A DNA stretch of 64,000 bases from Hofstenia miamia (lineage: Eukaryota > Xenacoelomorpha > Acoela > Hofsteniidae). The stretch lies in assembly GCA_900660155.1 (NCBI GenBank), contig CABFPE010000081.1, forward strand, positions 637,100-701,099, written 5' to 3'. Below the pieces are notes generated by a model, which did not search any database, was not told where the DNA came from, and saw nothing but the letters and a program-made list of their open reading frames with translations. Every line of letters begins with the position of its first letter. The first letter of the stretch is position 1. Below are positions 25,811-38,996 of the stretch, one piece after another. A program made the translations under genes and the position numbers.

Positions 25811-26808
25811 GCTGTAATAGCAATGTAGTAAAGAATCGTTTACAAAAAATTAAAAAACACTTGTCATTCCTTCTCACTTCGTATTCGGCAATTGTGAACA
25901 CTATGAAGTTAGGAAAACAAAGTGTGTCTAAGCACTAAGTAGTATTAAACGCAGATGACTGTCAAATCCTATGCATGAGCGATATTACTTTGTAAAAAAG
26001 TTGCATCATATTGCAAAACTGACTCAAAAAGATCCCAATAAATTTATAATTAAAATATGAAAATATAAACACAATGATTAAATGTAGTTTTTAATCAGTA
26101 TATTAACGGATTTACTATCTCCACAAATTTGATAAAAATGTTGTTAATGAGTGTTTTCTGAGAGAATCCAAATGAACTTAGTGAATTTCTTTTCTCTATT
26201 AAACCATTCATATTTAGAATCATAATCCCCTAATAAACATTTTTTAAATATCTGCTCATTTTATTTATGCTATTGTTAGTATAAAAAAGTATGTAAATAA
26301 AAAAAATATATTTAATAAGCTAAGAATGAATTCTGATAAATTCCATCATTTTCAACTGCTGAAGACCAACATCTAATATATTTCAAAAATTCCCCAACAT
26401 CTGATATTTGATGATATCACCAAAAATAATTATTGAATCATATTTCTGAACATTCCAAGTTCATAGTGCTGATATGAACAAAAGTTTTGTTTTAATAACT
26501 TAATCCAATCCAAAATTAGATAGGGGGAGGAAATTCTCCCTCTCCAGAGAGAAAGAGTCCAAAAACGCCCAGGACAAATACAAAATCTATTGGCGAGCAC
26601 CGTAAACTGAAGTATATATAACATTCCTTATGTGGCCACTCAAAATACTTAACAAAATATATAATAATAGTACCACAAATTTTCAAATCAACTGACTTTC
26701 CGACATTAAAGGAAAGGATCCTGTTTAATTAGACTTGCTTTCATTTTTCGTCTATGATATGGCTGTGATAAATATTCTCAAAAATGGTATATTTACATAG
26801 AGGCCTGC

Positions 26809-26871
26809 GAAATTCGAAATCGAATTCGAATTAGTAAATTTAGATAAAGTCGAAATCCGATTTCGAATTTC
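26809..26871. repeat. Perfect 14-bp inverted repeat rich in TTCGAA
   Basis: The arms GAAATTCGAAATCG (26809-26822) and CGATTTCGAATTTC (26858-26871) are exact reverse complements with a 35-base loop that contains further TTCGAA palindromes. Function is unknown. Confidence 0.8.
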
Positions 26872-26924
26872 AAAACATAAAATATGAATGTTTTAACCCT
26901 AAATACCCCTAAATCTATGTTCAN

Positions 26925-26956
<32 letters not shown>

Positions 26957-27550
26957 CAAAAACTAATCCTATTTTCAGATAAGATGTATTGACATAAAAT
27001 GCTTTCGCTAGCCTTATCAGAAATAATGACTAAAGCTGTACTAATACGTAAGCCAGTATATATTTACATTAGAATTTTTTAAGGAAACTAATAAAGAAAC
27101 AATCGATTGTAATCGTTAATAACATTCTCTTTCAATCCAATCCTATTATATAAAATGTATTTTTTCTCCAACTACATTCGACAATAAGAAATGGCACTCC
27201 ATCTTTCCTTATTTTGATTTGCGGAGCAGAAATTTAATTTTATCTTTTATTTCGTCTTGTAAATTATTTGGCACGCGGTACAAATTTCAAGGATTTCATT
27301 CAAATAAATCTGGAGATAAGAATTTTTTAAATGTCAGCTATAGTGCTTCTTTTATTACGTACTTTAATCGGAAATTAAAAACGTAGGAAACTAATTGAAT
27401 CTTAGAAGCTTTTCATTGAAGCGTGTACCAATCATTGAATTTTTTATTAGTTTTTATTCCATTTTTAAATTACTTATTTTTAACAATGAAAACTTGCAAA
27501 AAATACTGTTCTTCCATTTTTTCATTTTTTTCAAAAGATCATCAAATAGG

Positions 27551-27608
27551 GTTTCTGAGAATATTGAAAACAGCATTAGTTAAAAAATATTCGAATACTC
27601 TCAGAAAC
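27551..27608. repeat. Imperfect hairpin, arms about 18 bases
   Basis: The arm GTTTCTGAGAATATTGAA (27551-27568) pairs with the arm ending CTCAGAAAC at 27608, with about two mismatches or bulges and a loop near 21 bases. Confidence 0.7.
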
Positions 27609-29441
27609 GCTATAGTTAGGGAATACTGTAAATAAATTTGGAAAATATGCAAGTGTACTCTTCTTAATTTATGTATTAGCTTATAAAATGAAAGAAAACA
27701 ATTCCTTTTGAAATGTGGTAGAAGTGTTACCCCTTGTGTATACTCTCTGAAGATTGTGTGTCTAACATTTTTCTTATTTCTTTACCATATTTGCCTAAAA
27801 CTGGTTCAAATTACCAAACGCATTTGCGATTTCATAACAAACATAAAAGAAAGGACAAAATTATTCAGTAATATTAGATACGAAATTCAGGTCACTGTTT
27901 GCAATTAAGTAACTGGTAATTTACCACAACGGGTTCATTAAGTTCCAAATTCACAATAACTACAATAAATCTACTTCATATGGAAATTAGTGCAAAATTG
28001 GTATCCTAGCCATAATATACAAGAAATATATACTTTTTAAAAAATATTTTAAATGCATTTTCAAAAGATTGCAATTTTTCAATGGTCTATGTTTTATCCT
28101 CAGTGAATTCCAGTTTCAAAATGGCGACATTAATAAAATATTCTTTTAAGAATTTCCTCTATGCTTTCACATTTAAAAAGTTTTGATTTTGATTATTTCT
28201 GTCAATGACAGCACATAAAGTAATCACAGATATAGAATTAACAATTTTTCAGACAGCTGTTTTTTGATCAGTTATGGTGGATAATTTTTGATAAAAAGTT
28301 CTTCTTTAACATGGACTCAAGAAAATATTAAAGGATTGCAAGATGGACCCAATGAGATAATAACAAATTCGAACGGTTTCACAGAAATCCAGCCTTTGAT
28401 GTGATCAGAATTTCATAAGAAAAAAATTTGAAATGTTTGACCAGTATTGTCACTATTGATGATTTTTTTAATTGCAACTATTGGAAGTAGAGTATGCACA
28501 TCAAAAAAAATTTCAGGATTTTTTTATTATTCTACCTGGAATAATTTAAAATGTATAGATATGTAAAATCCTGAAGACTGCGCTTACATCGTAGTACATT
28601 CTTTGATATACTCTTAATAATCTACTTATTTACATTTATGTCCATTCGAAACATTTGATTGGGAATAATAATTTATACTTTCTTACTAATAAACTATTAC
28701 TTTTCATTAAGTTCTTATCAACTAAGCATCCATAGAACTTTAATAATCATATTAACCTAGGGATTTTATATATCTATACAACTTGAATATTTCAAGGGCT
28801 ATGTACAGGGAGTTTGACATCTTTTATAGTACAATTTTCATTTTCTAAATACTTTTTGCTACTTTCCAAATTTTAAGAGGGGTAGAAATGAGATTTTTTT
28901 ACATTCCTCCCTACTATAATATATGTGTACAATACATGATCGCTTCGTAAATAGAGCGACAAGTGTACGCATTGGCGGAGACAAGAGCCATTAATGAACT
29001 CTGATTTCATTCGTGATTTTAGATGCCAATTCTTTTTGCGAAATATTTAAGAATTTAATAATTCTGAATGGGATTATTCGAATATTTGGTCCCAAAAAAT
29101 TAATCGAATTCGTCGATAAAATATTTTTTCATCAAACAATTAATCGTTTAATTTCTGTGAATTTCAAATTTAAGTTCAAATACTTTAAATTGTTTCATGT
29201 TTAGTATCTGCAACTCTGCAGCATGATATAGATGCTATGCTTACATTGAGAATGTAGCTTACTGTATTTTATTATGCATTAGTGTAATTACGCATTTAAT
29301 GATTAGAAAATAAATATTTTCATTTTGGGAAACCAACAAAAGAAATAAATAATTTATTCCAACTGTCATTGTTCAATTGAAAACTTGGTTATTTAGCAAA
29401 TGAGTTTTCATTATTTTATTTAAAAACAATACTCCGACTAC

Positions 29442-29876
29442 CTATACGCATATTGTCACATTTTCTAATCGCTGTGGGTGCCCTCTATTATATGCCTTGA
29501 GGCTAATTTTCCGAAAAACAAAAACGGCGAAAACAAGAAATTTATCAATACAATTATTTTGAGTAACTTTCAACAAGTTTTTACTCACAACAACCAAATA
29601 TTTCTTCATCCAAATAAAGTGAAATGTAGCAAATCCCAGCAGAACTGCAGAGTATTCATCATTCACTGATACAACCTGGGTTTGAACCAATCCACCTGCA
29701 GGGCTGTTTGTCAATATTGATATATCTTGATTCACAACAACATAGTATAAGGCAAATGTAGAGCCCAAAAACTTTGAATCAAATAATCTGTTATAGTTCA
29801 TACTGGAAAGGACCGTCTCTTGTCGAAGAAAACTAAGTTTTAATGAAAACTTTTGATATCTCGAGGAAATGTTCAA
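29442..29876 (-). CDS. Unidentified 144-codon open frame
   Basis: This is the longest uninterrupted frame in the window (144 codons), which is unexpected by chance in such AT-rich DNA. It contains hydrophobic segments (FLGSTFALYYVVV; AVLLGFATFHFIW) separated by a more polar part with NSPAGGLVQTQ. A strong donor-like GTGAGT on the minus strand follows KKYLVV (about 29598) and an acceptor-like aaaacttag precedes it (about 29845), so the coding part, if real, may be only an exon of about 240 bases. I do not recognise the protein; it may be a membrane protein or a relic. No start can be defended. Confidence 0.25.
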   Translation of the reverse strand: MNISSRYQKFSLKLSFLRQETVLSSMNYNRLFDSKFLGSTFALYYVVVNQDISILTNSPAGGLVQTQVVSVNDEYSAVLLGFATFHFIWMKKYLVVVSKNLLKVTQNNCIDKFLVFAVFVFRKISLKAYNRGHPQRLENVTICV

Positions 29877-30013
29877 AAATGTTTAGCAATAAATTATTAG
29901 AGTTTGTATGCCGAAATTATTGTTTGACTTTGAAAATCATAATTTTGCTTGATAAGATGCTTTGGTGTACTAATCTTGGAAAATTTAACACATCAGCAAA
30001 GAGTGTCACTTAC

Positions 30014-30177
30014 CAAGGTTATGGAAATATACTCTACTGGAATTGCAATGCACACGTTGGACATGGTGGAGAAAATGAGGTTACACATTTGATTGTCATC
30101 TGTTCACATGCATCATTAAAGTCACATGCCCTTCGCCATCTGCATTCCCTTTGCTTCATCTTCAAGCTCAAAAAATT
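30014..30177 (-). other. Exon-like interval, frame unclear
   Basis: On the minus strand a good acceptor (taactttctttag) at 30178 and a strong donor (TTG|GTAAGT) at 30013 bound 164 bases of above-average G+C. No single frame is open throughout. One frame begins FFELEDEAKGMQMAKGM and, after stops, resumes as MCNLIFSTMSNVCIAIPVE. Another frame is open for 43 codons with six Cys. It may be a decayed exon. It lies upstream of the frame at 29442-29876 on the same strand. Confidence 0.2.
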
Positions 30178-30419
30178 CTAAAGAAAGTTAATATCAGAAG
30201 AAATGCGTCACATTAGTAAAAACAAGAAGGACATAGTTTTGTTGTTGATTCTGTGAAATTAAATGTGAAGACGGTAGAGGAAGGCTTCCCTATCCTCCTA
30301 TTGATGATCTAATAATGGATCTAAGAGGTTGCTGCTACTTTACATATCTAATAAAAATAATTCAGTAAAAATTCGGAAATTTCAAATGTATGACTTGTGT
30401 ATTACAAAGACAATAATGA

Positions 30420-30850
30420 AGACTCAGAAACACCAATAATTTTTAAAATGGGAACCATTGACTTCAAAACAGCGCTGCAAACATTGTATTCTTGCAGAAG
30501 TGGTTGACTGAATAATTGTGTTGGTATTCCATTCCACGCCTCTGTCAAAACATCGTTAAGTATTTCAATGCCAGTTATTAGTCCACGCTGTTGCTGAAGA
30601 TGAGATAATAAAATACTTCACGTATTATAGTCCATGACGTTGAAGGCCAATAATTTGGTTCAATAAAACCAGATGTGATTTCTCTAAACAACAATTCATT
30701 ATTGTGACTGCTGTGTTGGGTTTTCCGTCATCTTGTTGCCACGTCTATGGTTCATTTTGCATCTTCGGAAACCCAAGCCCACATTTCTTCTCGTTAAAGT
30801 TCCTGATTTATTGTCTTCATTTTTGAATTTGGGATGCGGTCTTGTCCAAA
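30420..30850 (-). mobile_element. Tc1/mariner-type transposase relic, C-terminal part
   Basis: The minus strand gives WQQDDGKPNTAVTIMN (about 30745-30700), like the FQQDGAPAHTA box with the second catalytic Asp. An FWP-box remnant and a VMDY-like segment follow, and then an intact helix run TGIEILNDVLTEAWNGIP followed by VCSAVLKSMV. The L-x-x-A-x-x-EAW-x-x-IP pattern and R/V-C-x-x-V ending are typical of Tc1/mariner transposase C-termini. Several stops and frame changes are present and the N-terminal half is absent. The family within the superfamily is undetermined. Confidence 0.55.
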
Positions 30851-30928
30851 TGCATAACCTTCAACAAAGATTTGACTTCCCAAAACAGGAAGCCTCAGCA
30901 TAACAAACATCGACAGATATATAACAAT

Positions 30929-30994
30929 CAGTTACAATTCTTGGAAATCACAATTACAGTTTTTGGAATTTCCAGTCACAATTCTTGGAATTGC
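30929..30994. repeat. 22-bp tandem repeat, three imperfect units
   Basis: Units start at 30929, 30951 and 30973 and share the pattern CA-x-T-x-ACA-x-TT-x-TTGGAA-x-T, with a few substitutions each. Confidence 0.75.
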
Positions 30995-31059
30995 CAGAAA
31001 TTACAAACTAAATGTATAAATTTGAAATTTCCTGCTCTTATACTTTTGAATGCCAATTA

Positions 31060-31164
31060 TATATATATATATATATATATGTATTTATATAAAAATTTAA
31101 ATACTAAATAGGTTCTAATATATTTATTTTAATATGCAACAACGGTTTCACTTGATTACTAAGG

Positions 31165-31195
<31 letters not shown>

Positions 31196-31269
31196 NNNNN
31201 NNNNNNNNNNNNNNNNNNNNNNNNNNNNNNNNNNNNNNNNNNNNNNNNNNNNNNNNNNNNNNNNNNNNN

Positions 31270-31306
<37 letters not shown>

Positions 31307-31320
31307 TGTGCATGTATTTC

Positions 31321-31377
<57 letters not shown>
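31060..31377. repeat. (TA)n tracts with a 74-base gap
   Basis: TA repeats at 31060-31082, 31166-31308 (containing N at 31196-31269) and 31321-31377. Open frames of alternating Tyr and Ile here come only from the repeat. Confidence 0.95.
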
Positions 31378-31381
<4 letters not shown>

Positions 31382-31399
31382 CAAATTATTTATGCCTAT

Positions 31400-33240
31400 T
31401 ACATAATTCTGTTTACAATAAATGTAAGGTATAATTATCGTTTTGGGATTCACTTCAGCGTATGATTGACAAAAAAGACAGTATTCAAGAATTCCATAAT
31501 TGCTTTTAGTATTGCACGAGAGTACGACTTTTAAAAAGAATTTAAGTGCCATTGATTAATCGATTTTAAGAGTGCAATCATAATCGTCTCATCTTAATTT
31601 GTCAACTACTATTTCGTAAGGATTATTAATATCAAAATACATGTAATTTACAGAGACGCAGTTTTTTAAATTGCATCTGCTTAATAGAAAATCATTTGCT
31701 TATATGCCAATCAGTGTGTATAAAGTGTCAAGAGGATGATATATTTTTGAATTATTAATCAGAGAGAAATAGTAGAAAAACTGTAATACTATCCTTTGCA
31801 TCATTACGTTTATGCGATATGGTTTTTTGAAATTTACTTTTTCCAGTTAATGAGTATCTACACATAATTTATTTCAATATGATATTATTTATATATGATT
31901 ATTTTGAGTAACTTTCAAATATATGTTCAAAATGAAAAAATTTAGGAAATTATAATTATACTAAATTAAATTTGCTAAATATTAGTAAATATTCATTGCT
32001 ACATAGTAGCTCTTACTTGTCAACTCTTAACATCAAAATGTACTTTAAGAGTAGAAAAGTGATCCTTTAGATTTGGATTTGCCATTTGTTATGATTTTCG
32101 TATGATCTTTTTAAATTCAGTATCATTAGTTTGTAAAACTATTTTTCAGGAATAGAATATCATTTCCTGATATTCCACTAACGACTTCATCAATCAAATA
32201 TTCCTCACTTATATATTTTCTTAAGCATTTGCAATGTTATATTATAATTTTTTTAAATTTCACTAATTTGTAAGTGATGATTTCGCGCTTGGTTTTCATC
32301 TTGTAATAGATAGATGTCTAAAGATATAGTTTAATTTAATTTCAGGCGCCACTTTAAGTTAAGGGTTTTATGTCTGTTAGGGATAATTTGATTTGATTTC
32401 ATTTACAAAAGCAGCATTGTGTGTACATTCGCTCTACCTAACATAGACTAGGATAACTTATATGCTATAAGCCTAATCACCAGAATTTCTAGATCAGATA
32501 GAAAATTTATCAAGGAAATTTCGTATCATTTATGATACAAAATTAAATGGCTTTGTGGATAATTTAACAATATTTCTCAATTTCTAAATGGAAAGATGAG
32601 CAAAGCAGTAATTATCGATTAGCTAAATTTTTAGCGTATATTGTTTTAGGAATGCCTCTTTTAATGGCAGATATTCTGTCTAAATTTGTTTTCAATATAA
32701 AAACAATTTCCGATAAACGCTTGTGAACTGAAGTGTTAAAAAATTGTGTGGAGGTTTTTGAGAAAATAAATGTAGCTCATATCATTTTATTCAGATTGAC
32801 CATAAGAAAATACGGCATTTCTTTGTGAATAACAATGCTTTCCAAAAATTGTTTAATTTTTTCTTAAATAACTTTATACATGCAATTGGATTAAAACGTA
32901 AATGTACAGTAAATTTATTTCTGTAACTGAAATATTCACAATTCTATTATTATATTCCGGAGGTTAAATTTTGAATATTTGGTATCCATTTATTGGTAAC
33001 TGTAAGGTAGCCTCATTTGCTTAACAGGTAAATTATAATTATACTATGATTTAACCTAAACATTTCTGCGATTGTGTCTGAATCCAAAGTTTACGTTTTG
33101 TCAGAGGAAATATTTCCTTTTCTACAAAAACCAGGGTTGAATTACGCTCTGCAGTAATTAAAAAAATTGGCAATAGAATAAAACATACTATATATCTAAG
33201 GAAAAGTATTTTGATATTCATTCTATGCAGGTATCAGGTG
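31400..33240. other. AT-rich spacer, nothing recognised
   Basis: No supported gene, repeat family or structure. Confidence 0.6.
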
Positions 33241-33245
33241 GCCAA

Positions 33246-33510
33246 TTCAATTCCGTTTTTCATTTTTTATTTTGGTCATTTGGAAAGATTAAATGAAAAT
33301 GAAAATTGAAAACCGGAAATGACAATTTTTAATTTTCGCTTTTCAAATTTCATTTTCCCAATTTGCATTTTTAAAATTTTTCAAAAGAAAAACAAAAATT
33401 CGAAAATGCAAAATGAAAACGAAAAATGAAAAATTAAAAACGAAAATGAAAAATGAAACATTTCAATTCCGTTTTTCGTTTTTTGATTTTTGTTTTGGTT
33501 GTTTCATTCT
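33246..33510. repeat. Purine-rich GAAAA low-complexity fold-back
   Basis: A TTTTTC-rich block starting TTCAATTCCGTTTTTC occurs at 33246 and again in the same direction at 33462. The bases between are mostly GAAAA/GAAAAT units, which are complementary to both blocks, so the interval can fold back on itself. Confidence 0.75.
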
Positions 33511-33519
33511 TATGTAATT

Positions 33520-36500
33520 GCTATCACATTGATTGTTCAATCAATAAACAGTAACCGCAAATGCAATTGAAAGAAATTAATGTCCATATTATTTACGAAA
33601 AATATTCCTAGTGTGTAATACGATAAAAAAATTTTATCAAAATCTAAAATCTTAGCTAAATTTTTGTTTAGAAATAGCAGATAACCTTTTATCCAAAAAG
33701 TGTAGTTAAGAACCGGTTTAAGCTCGCCTAATCTTTATACGAAGTTTTAAAAATTTATGTTTGACAAACTATCACATCAAAGGTATCAAATTGTTTCAAA
33801 GTAACTTTAATGCTTCTTTATGGAAAGCCTTAACAAAACACACAGTAAAAGTTATTGGCAAGTCTCAAATGCTTTTGAAGTAATTCAAACGTTATTCAAC
33901 TTTATCTAAATGTACAGTGTAATTATAGTGCTTAAAATTGCTTAAGACTTATTCGTAACATCATGATCGATTTAAAAAAATCTAAAATTCACATAGCACT
34001 TCTAAATATGTGAGTATATTAAAGGCAATCATAATATTAAAATCATTCTATTTAAAAATGATGATATATTTCTTTCAAAAAAACTGTCAACAAGCGAACA
34101 CATTATATTCCATCTATCTACGCAGTAGATATGTTTTTTGATGGGAACGCTTAAACCATCTTTACTCTTATAAAAGTGTCCCATTATTAAAAATTGAGTA
34201 TCGTCACTGTGCAATTTAGTTTCATAATTCCTTTTAACTTCGTCTGTCATGATTTTTGAAGTTGCATCTACTGAAGTGTTAGAATTTTACATTCAACAAT
34301 CTATATCAAATGAATCAATGCAAAGACCTCATTGTAAATTAGAAGTTCTCTGAAGTGATTTTGCAATTTTAATTATCTATGCTCACTATTTCTATGTAAT
34401 TCAAATTTAGCAAATAACATGCTCATAAATTTAAAACCAGAACTTCCTCAACGTTATCGTCTTTATCTTCTAATAATTCATTTATACATAAACAAAGGAA
34501 AACAGTAGCAATTTTGCACAACTAATATAAAACATGTAAATATGCAGTTAATGTAAATTTGCAAACATACATTTATTCATATTTAAAATATGTACCAACT
34601 CAATCCAAAACAGATCCAGAATTAAAAAATTTAGTTAAGAAACTGTATTACACTTATGATCTGAAATATGTCTGTAGTTATTTACTTAGTTTGAGCACAA
34701 CCGAGAATTTTTGGTGAATTGAACAGTGATTGTAAAATATACGTAACCCTACTAGCTCCGAGGTTTCAGGTCTCTAAAAATCCTAACATGGTTCCCTGCG
34801 TCTGTGACTTTTTTGTTTGCATGTGATGACGTCACGAAATGTGTTAATAATTGCTCAAATTTTTCAAGAAAGGGATGTTTTACATAATTTCATGATAAGA
34901 AGATTTTGAGGCAAAAATTACATTTTTGACAATATTGATATAAATAATTCAATAATGGGAAAGAAAATTCACCTGGAAGCAATACTTGTGGCAATAAACC
35001 AGGGAGCTTAAGCACAGCCAAAAACAAAAATGTCCCCAAACGATGGCCAATGCGCACTGCTGAAAAATATACCGGTGATAAATTTTTTTGCATAGTTCTG
35101 ATCCGAATTGAAATTTGACGAAAAGTCATAAAATTTCAAGCTAAGCTGTCCACTGTAACAAAAACAGGCGATAGTCAAGTTAAGCTGTCCACTGTAACAA
35201 AAACAGGCGATAGTTAAGTACTGGTATTTACTGAGTAATTACTAAAATTTTAAAATGAATATTGAAATTTTTGAAAAATCTTGTTGAATACAATTTGAAA
35301 GTTTTTCCAAATTTATCCCACATTTGAAACTCAAGTAAAATTAATCATCTTACCATATCTCAATAATATCTGAAAGGTATTGGCTTTGAAACAGCTAGTT
35401 TGACAAGAGGTAATTCTGATTTCTTTTCATTCATTTTTTATACTGTTGACATTTTCTGTAAATTTAATGGAATAAAAACGTCGGACTCATGTGCAAGTTC
35501 CATAGCATCTAATTAGATTCATCTATCATACATTCCGCATCTGCTTTATCAGAATTCCAGTAAATAAATAACTGTCAAAATAAGATTAAACCAGCAAGAA
35601 AACTATAACTAGAGGCTATTTAAATTAAATACATTTTTCCAAACAGAGATCTGAGAATTGGGCTGTATGCACTTAAAAGAAATGCTACAGACTCTAAGAA
35701 CAGTAAATCGTCTGCTTGTCAATTAAGCAAAGCAATTCCACATGTTAAGTGCTTCGAATTTACTGATAAGATGAACATGTTAATGTACAATTATTCAACT
35801 TATTAGAAATTTAATTCAAACCACATGTAGAAATACTTTGTTAATTACGTAATTGGAATAAAGGCTTTCCATGTTATACAAGACTTTTAGAGTCACGTAA
35901 AATTTTTGACACTAAGTTATTAAAAATATAATTTTACATGTAAATTGAAAATATTAATATATAAATTTAACGCATATATATATATATATAAATTATTTGA
36001 ACAGATTTCATATTTATTACAAGAATATCAATTACTTGGCTGTCTAAAACGATAAAAACTGATTGATTATTAATTATTATCATAAATTACATAACATATA
36101 ACGTAAATTTATCTCCAAATCACCTCTAAGTTACAGATATATTTTGAAACTATTTCAATATGGTAAATGAAAATGTAATATCTCAAGAACATATTCAATG
36201 GGGTAACAAATATGATATATAAAATAATATCTAATGTTTTAATTAAGGCTAAGCGATAATCCAAGTGAACAACATATTGCATAGAAAGCTTATAATGTCA
36301 ATATGTATACAAGGTCGTTTAATATCAACTTCCTTATTAGTTTTATAATATGATTTCCTTTTTAACTGTAAGTCTTTACCAAATTGCTTTATGTTGCAGA
36401 GTATTTCTTGATGAGACAAATTATTGTTCAATGATGCCAATTTAACAAATCGCATTTCGGAAATACACGCGCGCTTAATTTGAAAGAAGTTTCCACAAAA

Positions 36501-38990
36501 ACTTATATTAGGTTCGTTTTGCTCAAGGCTACAAAAATAATTCTTCCGTAATAATAAAGCTCGAATTCAAGATGAATTACAATACACCTGATATTTCTCA
36601 TAAATCTCTGAATATTTTCAAATAACATTCGATTTTAATGAGATTTTGCTGTCTTGTTATATTTTCGCACTTTATTAGCACTTGCTTAAAACTAATTTCA
36701 TTAATTTTTTTAAGTTGACCTTTGCCCAATGATTGAAAAAAATTAAGTACTAGATATTACAGAGTCAGTAGCGACCAATTACAAATCATTTGTAGATTTA
36801 AATTTGCACGGCATCCATGGAGAAAATCATTTTCAAACTAGCGTACATATTTTCAACAATTTAAAGCTGCAGTGACATATATCAAACGTGGTTTTCTTAG
36901 AATAATTTTACATTGGTGAAATGTCATTTTAGGCACAAATAAAATAAATTGTAATTATGTCCTATTTCATGGTGTTGAGCAAAAGAAAAATTAAACAATA
37001 GTAAAGATGCAATAACTGATTAATTATGTAAATTTTTCATAATTTTGACTTTAAAATTTGTCAAATTTGATTAAAACTTTGTAGTATCTTCAATGACATA
37101 CATATTTTTAACTTAGTAATTGATACGCTATAATTAAAAACCATAGACAATCAAATTATACAAATTACTTCACTCGAAATATTCCAATCATTAGGTCGTG
37201 GCAAAGATTGTAAATTAACAAATTATAATTTTGAATTCAATCAATTTTCAAATTTCAAAATACTAACTTCTCTGTGAAAATTTGGCATTTTAATAAAAAT
37301 TTTTATTAAGCTTTAATTACCAAACCGCAAATTACTCATTCCAGTCCTACAAGCAAGCCATTCCCATAAATTTTTATAAGAGCAATTTGCCTTGAGAATT
37401 ACAGGCAAGAAATCCCATATAGCAAAACTGCGTTGTGCTAGAAGGCTACATTTGTACGAAGTCCATCTCATTGAAATTCACAGATGAATCAAAATATAGT
37501 ATTAATTTAATTGATGAAAAATATTCGAATATTCGAATATTCTTATGGACATTTATATGCACTATATATATATATATGTATATATATATACCGGTATATA
37601 TATATACAGATACAAAATTTCTTCAAGGCACTAGATACTATGGCAGAAGATGCTGGATCAGGGTTCTTCCAAGATATTTTTAAAAAGCCTGATCCTACAT
37701 AAGAAATTTGACCCATTAAGTCGGGCTTTAGAATTTGAAAAAATTACCCTGTAAAACATTTTTATTTTTTCAATAGTACCATAAGGATTTTATTGAAAAA
37801 TGTTAAATATTATTATTTTACAGAAATATAGAAATATGTCATGTGCCTTTACAAATCATTTTATAACATAATCTTCATATTGAGCTTTTCAGCTATATAC
37901 GGTAGTCAATTTCGAGAATAACTTCCAGTATAAATGTTTCTTCTTCTTAAGTTAGGAATAAGGATTGTTCATTGAATCAATGTCACTCAAATTAGTCTTC
38001 TGCCTTGAGGCATAAATACCCGATTTGAAAATATCAAAGTTTCCAATACTAACTATTGCACGTCGTGTGGGTGTATGGAGTACTGACTTAACCCTTGCCT
38101 GATATTCTTCAACAAAATCAACGCTTTCCTGAGATGAAGATATTGACTCGTATAAATCAATACGGTTTTGTTAGTCATGGGTAATCTACATCGTTGATTG
38201 TCTTTTGATACATTTATCAAAATTGCATAAGTTTTTCTGTCATTTTTCAAAATTTTCTCTAGTGGAACTCTGTGATAACACACTTGAACATGATTTGATA
38301 CATAAACACCACATTGATTTATGAAGGCAAGTCAATATAATAGAAAGACAATATTGACTAGCAATGCTAAGCACATATTTTGATGACGTACTTAAACTAT
38401 GGCCAAATAGAAGTTTTCTGTTAACTTATCCTACCTAACTTAATCATAGTAATATTAGGTTTTCCTAAGAAAACAGACTTAAGCTCGAGGTTAGAAATCT
38501 CAAAGTCACTTTTTTATTCGGCCAGCCTCACGTGATATATTGAAGCGATAATAAAAAAGGTTTTCAAGTAGACTACTCTAGGGTATTCTATTTCTTGAGG
38601 AATGCATGATATATTCTAAAAGTAAACAATGTGCTCATAAAAAGTTACTCATTGTTTTTCAGGACGATCCCGACACATTTATTGGAAGAAATTGGCTAAA
38701 CCAACCCCACCTTTTCGCATTCCTTGAATATAGGGTGTCCCAAAATTTCTTTCTCATTTTGGAAACTAATTGGTGTTTTTGCAATTATTTTTTTCTAAAT
38801 ACAACTAATCAACAACCATAGCACAAATCAATGCATTTCAATGTGACCCTAGCATGTCCCAACAAAGTCACAATTGTTCTTCCGTTAAGCAAAAGGGCGA
38901 TTTTTTTATTGGCTTTAAACCCGTAAAAATTGACATAACGAACTTATTTAAAATTCGGGAAAATTGACCGTAAAAATTGACTTTAAAATT
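33520..38990. other. Long AT-rich spacer
   Basis: No gene is recognised. It contains a 39-bp tandem pair at 35142, (TA)n near 35975 and 37563-37605, and a lone TAGGGTGTCCC motif at 38727 like a mariner end but without a partner. Confidence 0.6.
35142..35219. repeat. 39-bp unit in two tandem copies
   Basis: The unit beginning TAAGCTGTCCACTGTAAC occurs at 35142 and 35181, almost identical (one difference near the end). Confidence 0.9.
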
Positions 38991-38996
38991 GTTTTC

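Larger units (their letters stand above)
24130..29440. other. Long AT-rich spacer
   Basis: No gene is recognised. It holds (TA)n at 25731-25811 and 26925-26955, a single-N join at 26924, a 14-bp perfect inverted repeat at 26809-26871 and an 18-bp imperfect hairpin at 27551-27608. Confidence 0.6.

Noticed and set aside
29602-29840. Possible aquaporin first-helix likeness (FLG at the start, AGG in the middle)
   Set aside because: No NPA motif and the glycine pattern is wrong; not reported as an identity.
38640-38760. Shared GACGATCCCGACAC with the LINE at 7899 and a lone TAGGGTGTCCC mariner-like end
   Set aside because: The shared piece is only 14 bases and no partner end or transposase is present.
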